A stretch of 64,000 bases of DNA from Rhizobium sp. Leaf306 (lineage in GTDB: Bacteria; Pseudomonadota; Alphaproteobacteria; Rhizobiales; Rhizobiaceae), in the NCBI RefSeq assembly GCF_001423425.1, contig NZ_LMNX01000002.1, positions 620,001 through 684,000 of the forward strand, in the 5' to 3' direction. The position numbers and the translations under genes were made by a program. Shown piece after piece: positions 17,596 through 29,351 of the stretch (position 1 is its first letter; each line of letters starts with the position of its first letter). The notes below the pieces were generated by a model. The model worked only from the letters and a program-made list of their open reading frames with translations. It did not search any database and was not told the DNA's origin.

Positions 17596-18815
17596 GCCCG
17601 CACCGATCCGAACACCACGGTGGCTGTGGCAATCGCTGCGATCCCCTCGCCACGGCCGACAAAGCCGATCTTCTCGTTGGTCGTCGCCTTCACCGAGCAG
17701 CGGTCGAGCGAGATGCCGAGAATTTCGGCGAGCTTTTCGCGCATGTCCTGACGATGCGGTCCGACTTTGGGGGCTTCCGCGATTAGCGAGACATCGGCAT
17801 TCATGATGGTGCCGCCGTGTTCGCGCACGATCTTCGCAGCGTGCTCAAGAAAGATCCTCGAGGCCGCGCCCTTCCACTGCATGTCGGACGGCGGAAAGTG
17901 GTCGCCGATGTCGCCGGCGCCGCAGGTGGCGAGCAGCGCGTCGGTGAGGGCATGCAGCGCCACGTCGGCATCCGAATGGCCGCTCAGCTTCTGATCGTGC
18001 GGAATGAAGATCCCGCACAGCGTCACGCCGTCGCCGGACACGAGCTGGTGGACGTCGTAGCCATTGCCGGTGCGAACATCCGGCAGATAGTGTGGGGCAG
18101 GGTTGCCCTGCGTGAGTTTTTCGTCAGCCATATCGATATCCCGCTTCAGCGTCAGTTTGATATTGTCGACGGAGCCTTCCACAATCGTCACGGCAAGGCC
18201 CGCCCATTCGGCGATCGAGGCATCGTCGGTGAAATCGTCGTGGCGAAGGGCTGCGGCCTTTTCATGCGCGGTGCGGATTTCCGAGAGACGGAAGCTCTGC
18301 GGTGTCTGGGCCGCATAGAGCCCCGCCCGCGAAACCGTTTCGTGCACCAGCCCGTCCGATCCGCCACGCTTCAGCGTATCGGTCACCGCCATCGCCGGCA
18401 AGATTCCGTCATTGCCCGCGGCAAAGCCCTCTGCAATGCGATCCAGCAGTGCGTGGTCGACGAAAGGGCGGGCCGCGTCATGGATCATCACGTGGGTCGC
18501 CTCCGTTGCCGCAATCGCCCGCAGGCCCTCGTAGACGGAGCGCTGCCTTGTATCGCCGCCGAAGGTGACAATGATGTTCTCGGCTCCGCCAAGTCCGTCC
18601 GTCGAGGCGGCGTAGAGCGCCTCGTCTTCCGGGTGGATGACCACGACGATCGGGCCGCTCTTTGGCCAAGTCAGAAATTTCTGCAGCGTATGATGAATGA
18701 CTGGCAAGCCACCGATACGGCGATATTGTTTTGGTCCGTCTCCCGGCGCACCCGCACGCTCTCCGCGGCCAGCGGCCACGATGACGATGGCTATCTTGAA
18801 GATCTCGCCGTCCAT
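17592..18815 (-). CDS. ispDF: Bifunctional IspD/IspF, MEP isoprenoid pathway
   Basis: One 407-residue chain carries two enzymes of isoprenoid precursor synthesis. Residues 1-235 are 2-C-methyl-D-erythritol 4-phosphate cytidylyltransferase, with the nucleotide loop [10 protein letters not shown] and KQYRRIGG, and HDAARPFV. Residues 248-407 are the 2,4-cyclodiphosphate synthase, with the metal ligands D254 and H256 in [22 protein letters not shown] and [11 protein letters not shown]. This fusion is typical of alphaproteobacteria. Two steps that are not consecutive in the pathway are joined. The gene is divergent from dusB, with a gap of 168 bp. Confidence 0.96.
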   Translation of the reverse strand: MDGEIFKIAIVIVAAGRGERAGAPGDGPKQYRRIGGLPVIHHTLQKFLTWPKSGPIVVVIHPEDEALYAASTDGLGGAENIIVTFGGDTRQRSVYEGLRAIAATEATHVMIHDAARPFVDHALLDRIAEGFAAGNDGILPAMAVTDTLKRGGSDGLVHETVSRAGLYAAQTPQSFRLSEIRTAHEKAAALRHDDFTDDASIAEWAGLAVTIVEGSVDNIKLTLKRDIDMADEKLTQGNPAPHYLPDVRTGNGYDVHQLVSGDGVTLCGIFIPHDQKLSGHSDADVALHALTDALLATCGAGDIGDHFPPSDMQWKGAASRIFLEHAAKIVREHGGTIMNADVSLIAEAPKVGPHRQDMREKLAEILGISLDRCSVKATTNEKIGFVGRGEGIAAIATATVVFGSVRA

Positions 18816-18983
18816 GAGCCCTCGGAAATTGGTGGGAGGTTGACAGCCGCAGAACTATAGGACCAAAAGCCTTTATTCCAGCACGTCGCTTAAAAATAAC
18901 GCAGCTCGTGAATTGCCCTTGGCAAACGCATGACTCCTGAATAAAAATAGTGCAGAAGAATTATCTGCCCGAAAGATCATCAT

Positions 18984-19985
18984 TTGTCGCTCCCTGATCT
19001 ATCCTCATCTTTTCATATCGGGCCAGTCGCCATCCGTAATCGGGTCGTCCTGGCGCCGATGTCCGGCGTGACCGATCTGCCGTTCCGCACCCTTGCCTGG
19101 CGCCACGGAGCAGGTTTGGTCGTGACCGAGATGGTTGCGAGCCGCGAGCTGGTGATGAACCGGGAGGAATCCTGGTCGCGGCTGCAGGGGACAGGGATTA
19201 CGCCGCATATGGTGCAGCTCGCCGGTCGCGAAGCGCACTGGATGGCGGAGGCGGCAAAGATCGCCGAAGCCAATGGTGCCGATATCATCGATATCAACAT
19301 GGGCTGTCCGGCCAAAAAGGTCACAGGGGGCTATTCGGGTTCTGCGCTGATGCGTGATCCCGATCACGCGCTGTCGATGATCGAGGCGACCGTCAAGGCG
19401 GTCAACGTGCCTGTCACCGTCAAGATGCGGCTCGGCTGGGACGAGAATACCATCAACGCACCGGAAATTTCGCGCCGTGCCGAACAGGCGGGCGCCCGGA
19501 TGATCACCATCCATGGCCGCACCCGCATGCAGTTCTACGAGGGCAGGGCGGACTGGGATGCCATTCGTGCCGTTCGCGATGAGATCAAGATCCCGCTCAT
19601 CGCCAACGGCGATGTCGAGACGCCGGAAGATGCGGCCGAGATCATCCGGCGTTCAGGCGCCGATGCGGTCATGGTCGGACGCGGTGCTCAAGGTCGTCCA
19701 TGGCATATCGGATGGCTTGCCGGCGCTTCTGCACCTGGCCGCCAGGAGATGGCTGTCATCGTCGTTGAACATTACGAAGCGATGCTGGAGCTTTATGGCC
19801 GCGAGGCCGGGCTTCGGCACGCAAGGAAACATCTCGGCTGGTATCTCGACCGGTTCGCGCCGAACCTGCCGGCAGATCAGAAGGGCGCAATCATGATCTC
19901 GAAGGACGCGACCGACGTTTCGAAAAGAATGTCGTCGGCACTGCTCGACGGTGCGTTCGATGAGTCGGCAAGGAAGGCAGCATGA
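18984..19985 (+). CDS. dusB: tRNA-dihydrouridine synthase, DusB type
   Basis: A flavin enzyme that reduces uridine to dihydrouridine in the D-loop of tRNA. The 333-residue protein has [16 protein letters not shown], the catalytic-Cys motif NMGCPAKKV, and [17 protein letters not shown] with ANGDV and GRGAQGRPW for FMN phosphate. Start is TTG at 18984 (MSLPDL), chosen because it gives the usual family N-terminus. No good ribosome site is visible. Its stop overlaps the ntrB start (ATGA), so it leads the ntrBC operon, as also known in other proteobacteria (nifR3-ntrBC). Confidence 0.93.
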   Translation: MSLPDLSSSFHIGPVAIRNRVVLAPMSGVTDLPFRTLAWRHGAGLVVTEMVASRELVMNREESWSRLQGTGITPHMVQLAGREAHWMAEAAKIAEANGADIIDINMGCPAKKVTGGYSGSALMRDPDHALSMIEATVKAVNVPVTVKMRLGWDENTINAPEISRRAEQAGARMITIHGRTRMQFYEGRADWDAIRAVRDEIKIPLIANGDVETPEDAAEIIRRSGADAVMVGRGAQGRPWHIGWLAGASAPGRQEMAVIVVEHYEAMLELYGREAGLRHARKHLGWYLDRFAPNLPADQKGAIMISKDATDVSKRMSSALLDGAFDESARKAA

Positions 19986-21126
19986 CCAAGTCTCCCGCAC
20001 CCGATGCCGCGCAGGGACAAGCGCTGGCCATGGCGGTTCTCAATTCCGTTCAGAACCCGGTCATTCTTGTCGATGCCGATGGCAGGGTCGCATTTGCCAA
20101 CTGGGAAGCCGAGTCTTTCTTCGGCTCCAGCGCCTCGCATCTGGCCAAGAACACGATCTCAAGTTTCATTCCGTTCGGAAGCCCGCTTCTTGCGCTGATC
20201 GATCAGGTTCGCGAGCGCAGGGCGCCTGTCAACGAGTACCGGGTCGACCTGTCGTCGCCGCGCCTCGGCCAGGAAAAGCTGGTCGACCTCTATGTCGCGC
20301 CTGTCGTCAGCGAACCGGGTTCGGTGGTGGTGGTGTTCCAGGAACGCTCGATGGCCGACAAGATCGACCGCCAGCTGACACACCGGGCCGCAGCGCGCTC
20401 CGTCACCGGCCTTGCGTCAATGCTGGCGCACGAGATCAAGAACCCGCTCTCCGGCATCCGCGGAGCAGCCCAGCTGCTCGAGTCGGTCGTGCCGGACGAA
20501 GACCGCTCGCTGACCCGGCTGATCTGCGACGAGACCGACCGGATCGTCTCGCTGGTTGACCGCATGGAAGTGTTTTCCGACGAGCGTCCGATCGACCGGA
20601 TGCCGCTCAACATCCATTCCGTGCTCGATCATGTGAAGGCTATCGCCAAGGCCGGGTTCGCGCGCGACATCAAAATCGCGGAAATGTACGATCCCTCGCT
20701 GCCGCCGGTCTATGCCAACCGCGATCAGCTGGTGCAGGTATTTTTGAACCTCATCAAGAATGCCGCCGAAGCGGTGGGTGATCAGCCGGATGCGGAGATC
20801 ATGCTGACGACTGCCTACCGTCCGGGCATCCGCCTTTCGGTTGCCGGCACGCGGGAGAAGATCTCGCTACCACTGGAATTTTGCGTCATCGACAACGGTC
20901 CGGGCGTGCCTGCCGATATCCTGCCGCACCTGTTTGACCCCTTCATCACCACCAAGACGAACGGTTCCGGCCTTGGTCTGGCGCTGGTTGCCAAAATCAT
21001 CGGTGCCCATGGCGGCATCATCGAATGCGACAGCCAGCCGCGCCGGACGATATTCCGCGTTCTTATGCCCATGCACAAGGAAGAAGGCGGCGATGGCCGC
21101 GCCTTGAACTTCACAGGAAGCGATTA

Positions 21127-21127
<1 letters not shown>
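19982..21127 (+). CDS. ntrB: Nitrogen regulation sensor histidine kinase NtrB
   Basis: The 381-residue cytoplasmic kinase phosphorylates NtrC under nitrogen limitation and is controlled by PII. It has a PAS domain (about 18-125), then the phosphorylated histidine H150 in [20 protein letters not shown]. The ATP-binding domain shows the N box ([13 protein letters not shown]), G1 ([12 protein letters not shown]), F box (LFDPFITTK) and G2 (GSGLGLALV). No membrane segment is present, as expected. Start and stop both overlap neighbours by four bases or one base, so dusB-ntrB-ntrC is one translationally coupled unit. Confidence 0.95.
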
Positions 21128-22578
<1,451 letters not shown>

Positions 22579-22795
22579 GCCTGTCATTTCCGTTCGCCAC
22601 AATCGCTTGACACTTCTGCTTCATCGTTGCATTTTCGCCACAAAGCGTTGCTTAAACATCACGCAGATTTACGCTTCGGACTGAGCCTCCAGGCTTGGCC
22701 CGAGCGGCGCGAGTTTTCGTTGCAAATGAATGACTGGCGTCTGCGTCCGGATGAGATATCCGCACCGCCCACGCCACGAAGCCGGGGTTTTGACG

Positions 22796-25072
22796 ATGAC
22801 GGATGGCGCTGCAACGCAGTCGGCCGAAACGGAGCCGGCAGCTGTGGTCCACGATCGGCGTGCATCGTTCGCGCTGCCTGGCCTGCTTCTTGCCGGTGGT
22901 GCACTGATCTGCGCCACACTGACGCTGTTCGTGCTGCTGGGCGTGACGCCGGTCGCGCCGACGACCAATGTCGTGATCGCGTCCGCCGCGATCAACTCGC
23001 TGTTCATTCTCGGCCTTGTCTACCTGATCGGCAGAGAGGTCGGACGACTGGTAAAGGCCAGACGTCGTGGGCGTGCGGCGGCCCGTCTGCATGTGCGCAT
23101 CGTCGTGCTGTTCTCGTTCGTGGCGATCACGCCCGCCGTGCTGGTTGCGATTTTCGCCAGCCTGACGCTGAGCGTCGGTCTCGATCGCTGGTTTTCGCTT
23201 CGCACGCAGTCGATCGTGCAGTCGTCGCAGGACGTTGCACGAGCCTATATGATGGAGAACGCAAGTTACCTTCAGGGCCAGACCGTCTCGATGTCGAACG
23301 ATCTCGAGCGGAACCGCGCGATGTATTATCTCGACCGGACCGGTTTCATCGATCTTCTGACCCGTCAGGCGCGGGGCCGTGGTCTGCTCGGCGCCTTCCT
23401 GGTGCAGGAGGATGGCCAGGCGGTCGCACAGGCTGATATCAAGACGGAGAAGCCGCTTCCGGCCATTCCCCAGGACGCGCTCAAAAGTGCTGCATCCGGC
23501 CAGCCGACGCTGATCCCACCGGGCATCACCAACCTCGTCGGTGCCGTCATCAAGATCGATACGATCCCGGGCGCCTTTCTCTACACGATCCGGGCCGTCG
23601 ATCCGCGCGTCATGAACGCGATGCGGCTGATGGAGGAGAACACGGCCGAATACAAGGCGATGGAAGCCGGCCGCATGTCGCTGCAGGTCGCCTTCGCCGT
23701 GCTCTATCTCGGCTTTGCGCTGATCGTGCTTCTCGCCGCCATCTGGGCCGCGATTGCTGTCGCCGACCGTATCGTGCGTCCGATCCGGCTTCTGATCAGT
23801 GCGGCAGACAGCGTCGCCACCGGCAATCTTAACGTCGTTGTCCCGGTTCGCACTGTCGACGGCGACGTCGGCAGCTTGTCGCGGACCTTCAACAAGATGA
23901 TTTCCGAGATCCGCAGCCAGCGCGATGAAATCCTCGAGGCCAAGGACGAGGTCGACGATCGCCGCCGGTTTATCGAGGCGGTGCTGTCGGGCGTCACCGC
24001 TGCCGTCATCGGCGTCGAGGCCGACCGCCGCATCACCATCGTCAATCCGACGGCCGAAGACTTCCTCGGTGCGCCTGCCGAAGAGCTGATGGGCAAGACG
24101 CTGGATGACGTGGCGCCTGAGATCGACCACGTTCTGACCGAGGCGACCGCCCGTTCGCGCGGCGATTTCCGCAAGCAGGTCAATCTGATGCGCAACGGTA
24201 CCGAGCGGACGCTGTCCGTGCAGGTCACCCGTGAAGAGCAGCGTTCGCCGCAGGACGCCTATGTGATCACCCTTGATGACATTACCGACCTCGTGATCGC
24301 GCAGCGTTCCACCGCCTGGGCGGATGTGGCGCGGCGTATCGCGCATGAGATCAAGAACCCGCTCACCCCGATCCAGCTTTCCGCCGAGCGCCTGAAGCGC
24401 CGCTACGGCAAGCAGATCGACCCCAGCGACCGGGCCGTGTTCGACCAGTGCACCGATACGATCGTGCGCCAGGTGGGCGATATCGGCCGCATGGTCGATG
24501 AATTCTCATCGTTTGCCCGCATGCCGAAGCCGGCCAAGGAAGATGCGGACTTACGCGATATCCTGCGCGATGCCATCTTCCTGCGCGAAATGGGTGAGAC
24601 ACATGTGGACTTCATTCGCGAGCTCGGAGATCAACCGCTGAAAGGTCTTTTCGATGCCCGCATGCTGGGCCAGGCTTTCGGAAATCTCGTCAAGAATGCT
24701 GTCGAGGCGATCGAGGCGGTGCCGAGCGATCAAGAGCGCGACGGCCGCAAGATCATGGTTCGTGCTGCTCTCGAAAAAGGCCGGGACACGTTCGTCGTCG
24801 ATATCATCGACAACGGCAACGGACTGCCGACCGAAAACCGGCACCGCATTCTGGAGCCTTACATGACGATGCGCGAGAAGGGCACGGGCCTTGGCCTCGC
24901 GATCGTCAAGAAGATCATCGAGGAGCATGGCGGACAGCTGGAGCTGCACGATGCCCCCAACGATTTCGATCATGGCAAGGGCGCCATGATCCGGGTGCTG
25001 CTGCCGCATGTCGAGCGGGTGGCAAAGCCCAACACAGATAATAACGATAAGGAACTGGCATATGGCATCTGA
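22796..25072 (+). CDS. ntrY: Transmembrane nitrogen-sensor histidine kinase NtrY
   Basis: The 758-residue protein has N-terminal membrane segments (FALPGLLLAGGALICATLTL, then VIASAAINSLFILGLVYLIG and IVVLFSFVAITPAVLVAIFA). After a periplasmic region and a last segment near 300 come HAMP, PAS and kinase domains. The kinase motif is [16 protein letters not shown], with VKNAVEAIE and GTGLGLAIVKKI. It is the kinase for NtrX and is linked to nitrogen and redox sensing. The start is uncertain: 22796 (CGGGG 8 nt before) is preferred over 22754 and 22730, which lack good ribosome sites. There are 217 bp after ntrC, enough for its own promoter. Confidence 0.92.
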   Translation: MTDGAATQSAETEPAAVVHDRRASFALPGLLLAGGALICATLTLFVLLGVTPVAPTTNVVIASAAINSLFILGLVYLIGREVGRLVKARRRGRAAARLHVRIVVLFSFVAITPAVLVAIFASLTLSVGLDRWFSLRTQSIVQSSQDVARAYMMENASYLQGQTVSMSNDLERNRAMYYLDRTGFIDLLTRQARGRGLLGAFLVQEDGQAVAQADIKTEKPLPAIPQDALKSAASGQPTLIPPGITNLVGAVIKIDTIPGAFLYTIRAVDPRVMNAMRLMEENTAEYKAMEAGRMSLQVAFAVLYLGFALIVLLAAIWAAIAVADRIVRPIRLLISAADSVATGNLNVVVPVRTVDGDVGSLSRTFNKMISEIRSQRDEILEAKDEVDDRRRFIEAVLSGVTAAVIGVEADRRITIVNPTAEDFLGAPAEELMGKTLDDVAPEIDHVLTEATARSRGDFRKQVNLMRNGTERTLSVQVTREEQRSPQDAYVITLDDITDLVIAQRSTAWADVARRIAHEIKNPLTPIQLSAERLKRRYGKQIDPSDRAVFDQCTDTIVRQVGDIGRMVDEFSSFARMPKPAKEDADLRDILRDAIFLREMGETHVDFIRELGDQPLKGLFDARMLGQAFGNLVKNAVEAIEAVPSDQERDGRKIMVRAALEKGRDTFVVDIIDNGNGLPTENRHRILEPYMTMREKGTGLGLAIVKKIIEEHGGQLELHDAPNDFDHGKGAMIRVLLPHVERVAKPNTDNNDKELAYGI

Positions 25073-26426
25073 TATTCTTGTCGTCGATGACGAGGCCGAC
25101 ATTCGTGACATCGTTTCGGGGATCCTGTCCGACGAAGGCCATGAAACGCGAACGGCCCACGATGCGGACAGCGCGCTTGCGACGATATCCGACCGTGTGC
25201 CACGGCTCGTTTTTCTCGATATCTGGATGCAGGGATCACGTCTCGATGGGCTCGCGCTCCTCGAGGAGATTAAGTCCCGTCACCCGGACCTCCCTGTCGT
25301 CATGATTTCCGGTCACGGCAATGTCGAGACGGCGGTATCGGCCATCAAGCGCGGTGCCTTCGACTTTATCGAAAAGCCGTTCAAGGCCGATCGGCTGATC
25401 CTGATTGCCGAGCGGGCGCTCGAAAACTCCAAGCTGAAGCGCGAAGTGACCGAGCTGAAGCGCCGCACGGGTGACGCCGCCGAGCTCGTCGGCACGTCGG
25501 TTGCCGTGTCGCAACTTCGCCAGACGATCGAGAAGGTATCGCCCACCAACAGCCGCATCATGATCCTTGGCCCTTCCGGTTCCGGCAAGGAGCTGGTGGC
25601 ACGGATGATCCACAAGAAGTCCTCGCGGGTGACAGGACCGTTCGTTGCACTGAATGCCGCAACGATCACGCCTGACCGCATGGAGATCGCGCTGTTCGGG
25701 ACCGAGGGCGGCCCCGGCCAGCCGCGCAAGATCGGTGCGTTGGAAGAGGCGCATCGCGGCATTCTCTATCTCGACGAGATCGGTGAAATGCCGCGCGAGA
25801 CGCAGAACAAGATCCTGCGCGTGCTTGTTGATCAGCAGTTCGAGCGCGTCGGCGGCTCCAAGCGGGTCAAGGTGGATGTGCGCATCATCTCGTCGACCGC
25901 TCTCAATCTCGAGAGCCTGATTGCCGAAGGGGCGTTTCGCGAGGATCTTTACCACCGCCTCGCGGTCGTGCCGGTCAAGGTGCCGGCGCTTGCCGAACGG
26001 CGGGAGGATATTCCGTTTCTCGTCGACATGTTCATGCGCCAGATTTCCGAGCAGGCGGGCATCCGCGCTCGCAAGATCGGTGACGATGCCATGGCGGTGC
26101 TGCAGGCGCATGACTGGCCGGGCAATATCCGTCAGCTGCGCAACAATATCGAACGGCTGATGATCCTTGCCCGCACCGACGGTCCGGACACAGCGATATC
26201 AGCGGATATGCTGCCGCCCGATCTTGGCGACATGCTGCCGAAAGTCTCATCGAAGGGCGATGTCCACATCATGACACTGCCGCTGCGCGAGGCGCGCGAA
26301 ATGTTTGAGCGCGACTATCTCGTCGCGCAGATCAACCGCTTCGGCGGCAACATTTCGCGCACCGCGGAATTCGTCGGCATGGAGCGCTCGGCGCTGCATC
26401 GCAAGCTGAAGTCGCTGGGCGTGTAG
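25062..26426 (+). CDS. ntrX: Response regulator NtrX, AAA+ family without the GAFTGA loop
   Basis: The 454-residue protein has a receiver domain with D53 (LVFLDIWMQG), an AAA+ domain with Walker A GPSGSGKE at 170-177, and a Fis-type C-terminus (ISRTAEFVGMERSALHRKLKSLGV). Where sigma-54 activators carry GAFTGA, this protein reads FGTEGGPGQPRKIGAL (212-227). It is therefore not expected to remodel sigma-54 and probably regulates sigma-70 promoters, as described for alphaproteobacterial NtrX. The gene overlaps the ntrY end by 11 nt. Roles known in relatives include nitrogen use, cell cycle and envelope control. Confidence 0.94.
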   Translation: MASDILVVDDEADIRDIVSGILSDEGHETRTAHDADSALATISDRVPRLVFLDIWMQGSRLDGLALLEEIKSRHPDLPVVMISGHGNVETAVSAIKRGAFDFIEKPFKADRLILIAERALENSKLKREVTELKRRTGDAAELVGTSVAVSQLRQTIEKVSPTNSRIMILGPSGSGKELVARMIHKKSSRVTGPFVALNAATITPDRMEIALFGTEGGPGQPRKIGALEEAHRGILYLDEIGEMPRETQNKILRVLVDQQFERVGGSKRVKVDVRIISSTALNLESLIAEGAFREDLYHRLAVVPVKVPALAERREDIPFLVDMFMRQISEQAGIRARKIGDDAMAVLQAHDWPGNIRQLRNNIERLMILARTDGPDTAISADMLPPDLGDMLPKVSSKGDVHIMTLPLREAREMFERDYLVAQINRFGGNISRTAEFVGMERSALHRKLKSLGV

Positions 26427-26435
26427 GGGATCATC

Positions 26436-27296
26436 ATGCGTATCGCTTACGTCAACGGTCAGTATGTCAGGCACTCCGAGGCTGCGGTTCATATCGAGGA
26501 TCGCGGTTTCCAGTTCGCCGATGGTGTCTATGAAGTCTGCGAGGTCCGGGACGGGCTGATCGTTGACCTGACGCGGCATCTGAACCGGCTCGACCGGTCG
26601 CTGAGCGAGCTGCGCATAGATCAGCCGATGAGCCGCGCGGCACTCACCCTCGTCATTCGTGAGGTGCTGCGCCGCAACCGGGTTCGCAACGGCATCTTCT
26701 ACATGCAGGTGACCCGCGGGGCGGCAAAGCGGGACCATTTCTTCCCGCCGGAGGGCACGGCTCCGACCATCACGATCACCGCCAAGAGCACCGATCCGTC
26801 GCTGCTTGCCAAGAAGTACGCGACCGGCATCAAGGTGATCACCCTTCTCGAAAACCGCTGGGACCGGGTCGACATCAAGACTGTGGGTCTGTTGCCCAAC
26901 GTTCTTGCCAAGCAGCAGGCCCGCGATGCGGGCGCCCATGACGCGATCTTCGTGACGCGCGACGGCATGGTGCTGGAAGGTGCGTCCGCCAATGCCTGGA
27001 TCGTCACGCCGGATGGCGAGCTCGTCACGCGGCCGGCCGAGCACGGGATCCTGAAGGGCATTACCCGCACCACAGCAATCGACGTTGCGGCAAAGCTCGG
27101 CCTGGTTTTTGTCGAGCGGGAGTTCTCCGTGGACGAAATGCTGTCCGCCCGCGAGGCCTTCATGACGTCTGCAACCGGAATTTGTGTACCGGTCGTCGAG
27201 GTCGATGGTAAGCCCGTCGCCAACGGCCATCCAGGCACCGTCTCAAGCGATATAAGGGACGCTTTTTTCGCGATTGCGGAGAAGACGGCGATTTGA
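26436..27296 (+). CDS. dat: D-amino-acid transaminase, PLP fold type IV
   Basis: The 286-residue protein moves amino groups between D-amino acids and 2-oxo acids, giving D-Glu or D-Ala for the cell wall. It has the class IV pattern: [23 protein letters not shown], the pyridoxal-phosphate lysine in [23 protein letters not shown], and the phosphate-binding GITRTTAID. It begins 9 bp after ntrX and is followed 106 bp later by hfq. This order is conserved in rhizobia. The alternative, a branched-chain or aminodeoxychorismate-type enzyme, is less likely given the D-AAT-type N-terminus. Confidence 0.9.
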   Translation: MRIAYVNGQYVRHSEAAVHIEDRGFQFADGVYEVCEVRDGLIVDLTRHLNRLDRSLSELRIDQPMSRAALTLVIREVLRRNRVRNGIFYMQVTRGAAKRDHFFPPEGTAPTITITAKSTDPSLLAKKYATGIKVITLLENRWDRVDIKTVGLLPNVLAKQQARDAGAHDAIFVTRDGMVLEGASANAWIVTPDGELVTRPAEHGILKGITRTTAIDVAAKLGLVFVEREFSVDEMLSAREAFMTSATGICVPVVEVDGKPVANGHPGTVSSDIRDAFFAIAEKTAI

Positions 27297-27402
27297 TAAC
27301 CACACTGTCAGGGGAAGGGAAACACGAGGGCGTTTCCCGCTCAACTCTAGAAATTTTGATCAGCTTCCGGCAATGACCGGCAAGAAAGAAAGAAGCGACG
27401 CT

Positions 27403-27645
27403 ATGGCGGAACGTTCTCAGAACCTGCAGGATTTGTTTCTCAACACAGTCCGCAAACAGAAGATTTCCCTGACGATATTTTTGATCAACGGGGTGAAGCT
27501 CACGGGCGTCGTGACCTCGTTCGACAATTTCTGTGTGCTTCTACGCCGTGACGGACACTCGCAGCTCGTGTATAAGCACGCTATCTCCACCATCATGCCG
27601 GGCCAGCCGATGCAGATGTTCGAGACCGAAGAAAACGCTGCTTAA
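27403..27645 (+). CDS. hfq: RNA chaperone Hfq
   Basis: The 80-residue protein starts at ATG 27403. It has both Sm motifs: Sm1 in [20 protein letters not shown] and Sm2 in [12 protein letters not shown], including the conserved YKHA. The acidic C-terminal tail is very short, as usual in alphaproteobacteria. It assembles as a ring of six and pairs small RNAs with messages. Both small-RNA candidates in this window end in a poly-U terminator of the kind Hfq binds. It is followed 74 bp later by hflX. Confidence 0.97.
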   Translation: MAERSQNLQDLFLNTVRKQKISLTIFLINGVKLTGVVTSFDNFCVLLRRDGHSQLVYKHAISTIMPGQPMQMFETEENAA

Positions 27646-27719
27646 GGATCGATAGAATCTCCAATCGTGATACCTCGAACGAATCAATAGTCCCGGAAGC
27701 TGAAAAGCACCGGGACGAC

Positions 27720-29078
27720 ATGCGCGCTGTCGTCATCGTGCCGGTACTGAAACAGAGCCGGACACGCAGCGGGCAGGGCGATGCGACAGCCACGCCCGTG
27801 CCCTCAAGACCTGCCGCACCGCAGCGCTCCAACGAAGCCCGACTTGAAGAAGCGACCGGCCTTGCGCGCGCGATCGATCTCGAGATCGCCGAAGGCATGA
27901 TCGTGACCGTCGGTCAGCCGCGTCCGGCAACGCTGATGGGCACCGGCAAGATCGAAGAGATCAAGGCGCTTCTCGACGAGAAGGATGCCGGGCTTGTCAT
28001 CGTCGATCATCCGCTGACGCCTGTCCAGCAACGCAATCTCGAGAAGGAATGGGGCGCCAAGGTCATTGACCGCACCGGCCTCATTCTGGAAATCTTCGGC
28101 CGCCGTGCGTCCACCAAGGAAGGCACGCTGCAGGTCGATCTCGCTCACCTGAATTACCAGAAGGGCCGCCTCGTTCGGTCCTGGACCCACCTTGAACGCC
28201 AGCGCGGTGGTGCGGGCTTCATGGGCGGTCCCGGTGAAACCCAGATCGAGGCCGACAGACGGCAGTTGCAGGACAAGATCATCAAGCTCGAGCGGGAGCT
28301 TGAACAGGTCGTCCGGACCCGCCAGCTGCACCGCGCCAAACGCCGCAAGGTGCCGCATCCGATCGTGGCGCTGGTCGGCTATACCAATGCCGGCAAGTCG
28401 ACGCTGTTTAACCGCATTACCGGCGCTGGCGTTCTGGCCGAGGACATGCTGTTTGCGACGCTCGACCCGACGCTGCGCCGGATGAAGCTGCCGCATGGCC
28501 GCACCGTCATCATGTCCGATACGGTGGGTTTCATCTCCGATCTTCCGACCCACCTTGTGGCCGCCTTCCGCGCGACGCTGGAAGAGGTGCTGGAAGCCGA
28601 TCTCGTGCTGCATGTGCGCGACATGTCCGATCCTGACAACGCCGCCCAGTCGGCCGACGTGCTGCGCATCCTTGCCGATCTCGGAATCGACGAAAAGGAG
28701 AGCGAAAAGCGCATCATCGAGGTCTGGAACAAGATCGACCGGCTCGACCCGGAAAGCCACGACGCGCTGTTTGAGCGTGCGCAGGGTCGCGCCAACATCA
28801 TGGCCGTCTCGGCGATCACGGGCGAAGGCGTCGAGGCACTGCTCGATGAAGTCTCGAACCGGCTGTCCGGCGTGCTGACCGAGGCCGAGATCGTGATCCC
28901 GGCCGATAAGCTGGCACTCGTCTCCTGGGTCTACGGCAATGCCGTGGTGAGCGAGCGTGAGGACAATGAGGACGGCTCGGTGACGCTGGTCGTCAAACTC
29001 ACGGATCGGCAGGCTTCTGAACTGGAGCGCAGGCTCGGGAACGGCGCAAAGTCGGACAAGGAAGAGTGGGAGCGGTAA
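27720..29078 (+). CDS. hflX: Ribosome-associated GTPase HflX
   Basis: The 452-residue GTPase binds ribosomes and splits or rescues stalled ones, notably after heat stress. It has the N-terminal HflX domain (LEEATGLARAIDLEI, TLMGTGKIEEIKAL), a Gly-rich linker (RGGAGFMGGPGETQIE) and a G domain. G1 is GYTNAGKSTLFN, G3 is DTVGFI and G4 is NKID. A C-terminal extension follows. The frame remains open for some way upstream without an ATG or GTG I can support; ATG 27720 is the usual start. The hfq-hflX order is conserved in proteobacteria. Confidence 0.95.
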   Translation: MRAVVIVPVLKQSRTRSGQGDATATPVPSRPAAPQRSNEARLEEATGLARAIDLEIAEGMIVTVGQPRPATLMGTGKIEEIKALLDEKDAGLVIVDHPLTPVQQRNLEKEWGAKVIDRTGLILEIFGRRASTKEGTLQVDLAHLNYQKGRLVRSWTHLERQRGGAGFMGGPGETQIEADRRQLQDKIIKLERELEQVVRTRQLHRAKRRKVPHPIVALVGYTNAGKSTLFNRITGAGVLAEDMLFATLDPTLRRMKLPHGRTVIMSDTVGFISDLPTHLVAAFRATLEEVLEADLVLHVRDMSDPDNAAQSADVLRILADLGIDEKESEKRIIEVWNKIDRLDPESHDALFERAQGRANIMAVSAITGEGVEALLDEVSNRLSGVLTEAEIVIPADKLALVSWVYGNAVVSEREDNEDGSVTLVVKLTDRQASELERRLGNGAKSDKEEWER

Positions 29079-29351
29079 GACGCTCCTTCTTTATTCCCTG
29101 TAGCTGCTGCGAAGGTTCGCGGGAGCGTATTTCCCTCCATACGGATCGTATTTCGCTTTGTGAACCTATGTCGGAAAACGCCAGTCCAGTAACGCTCCAT
29201 TGTGATACGTATTCATCTTCGTGGCGCGAAGCTAACACACTGACAATATTTGAGTATTAAATAGGGTTTACGGGTAATTCACGGGCGGCGGAAGCAACCA
29301 AAGCTTGGCGGATGCATTTAGGCTGCGCTCTCCAGCTAAGGTTCGCTCCTG

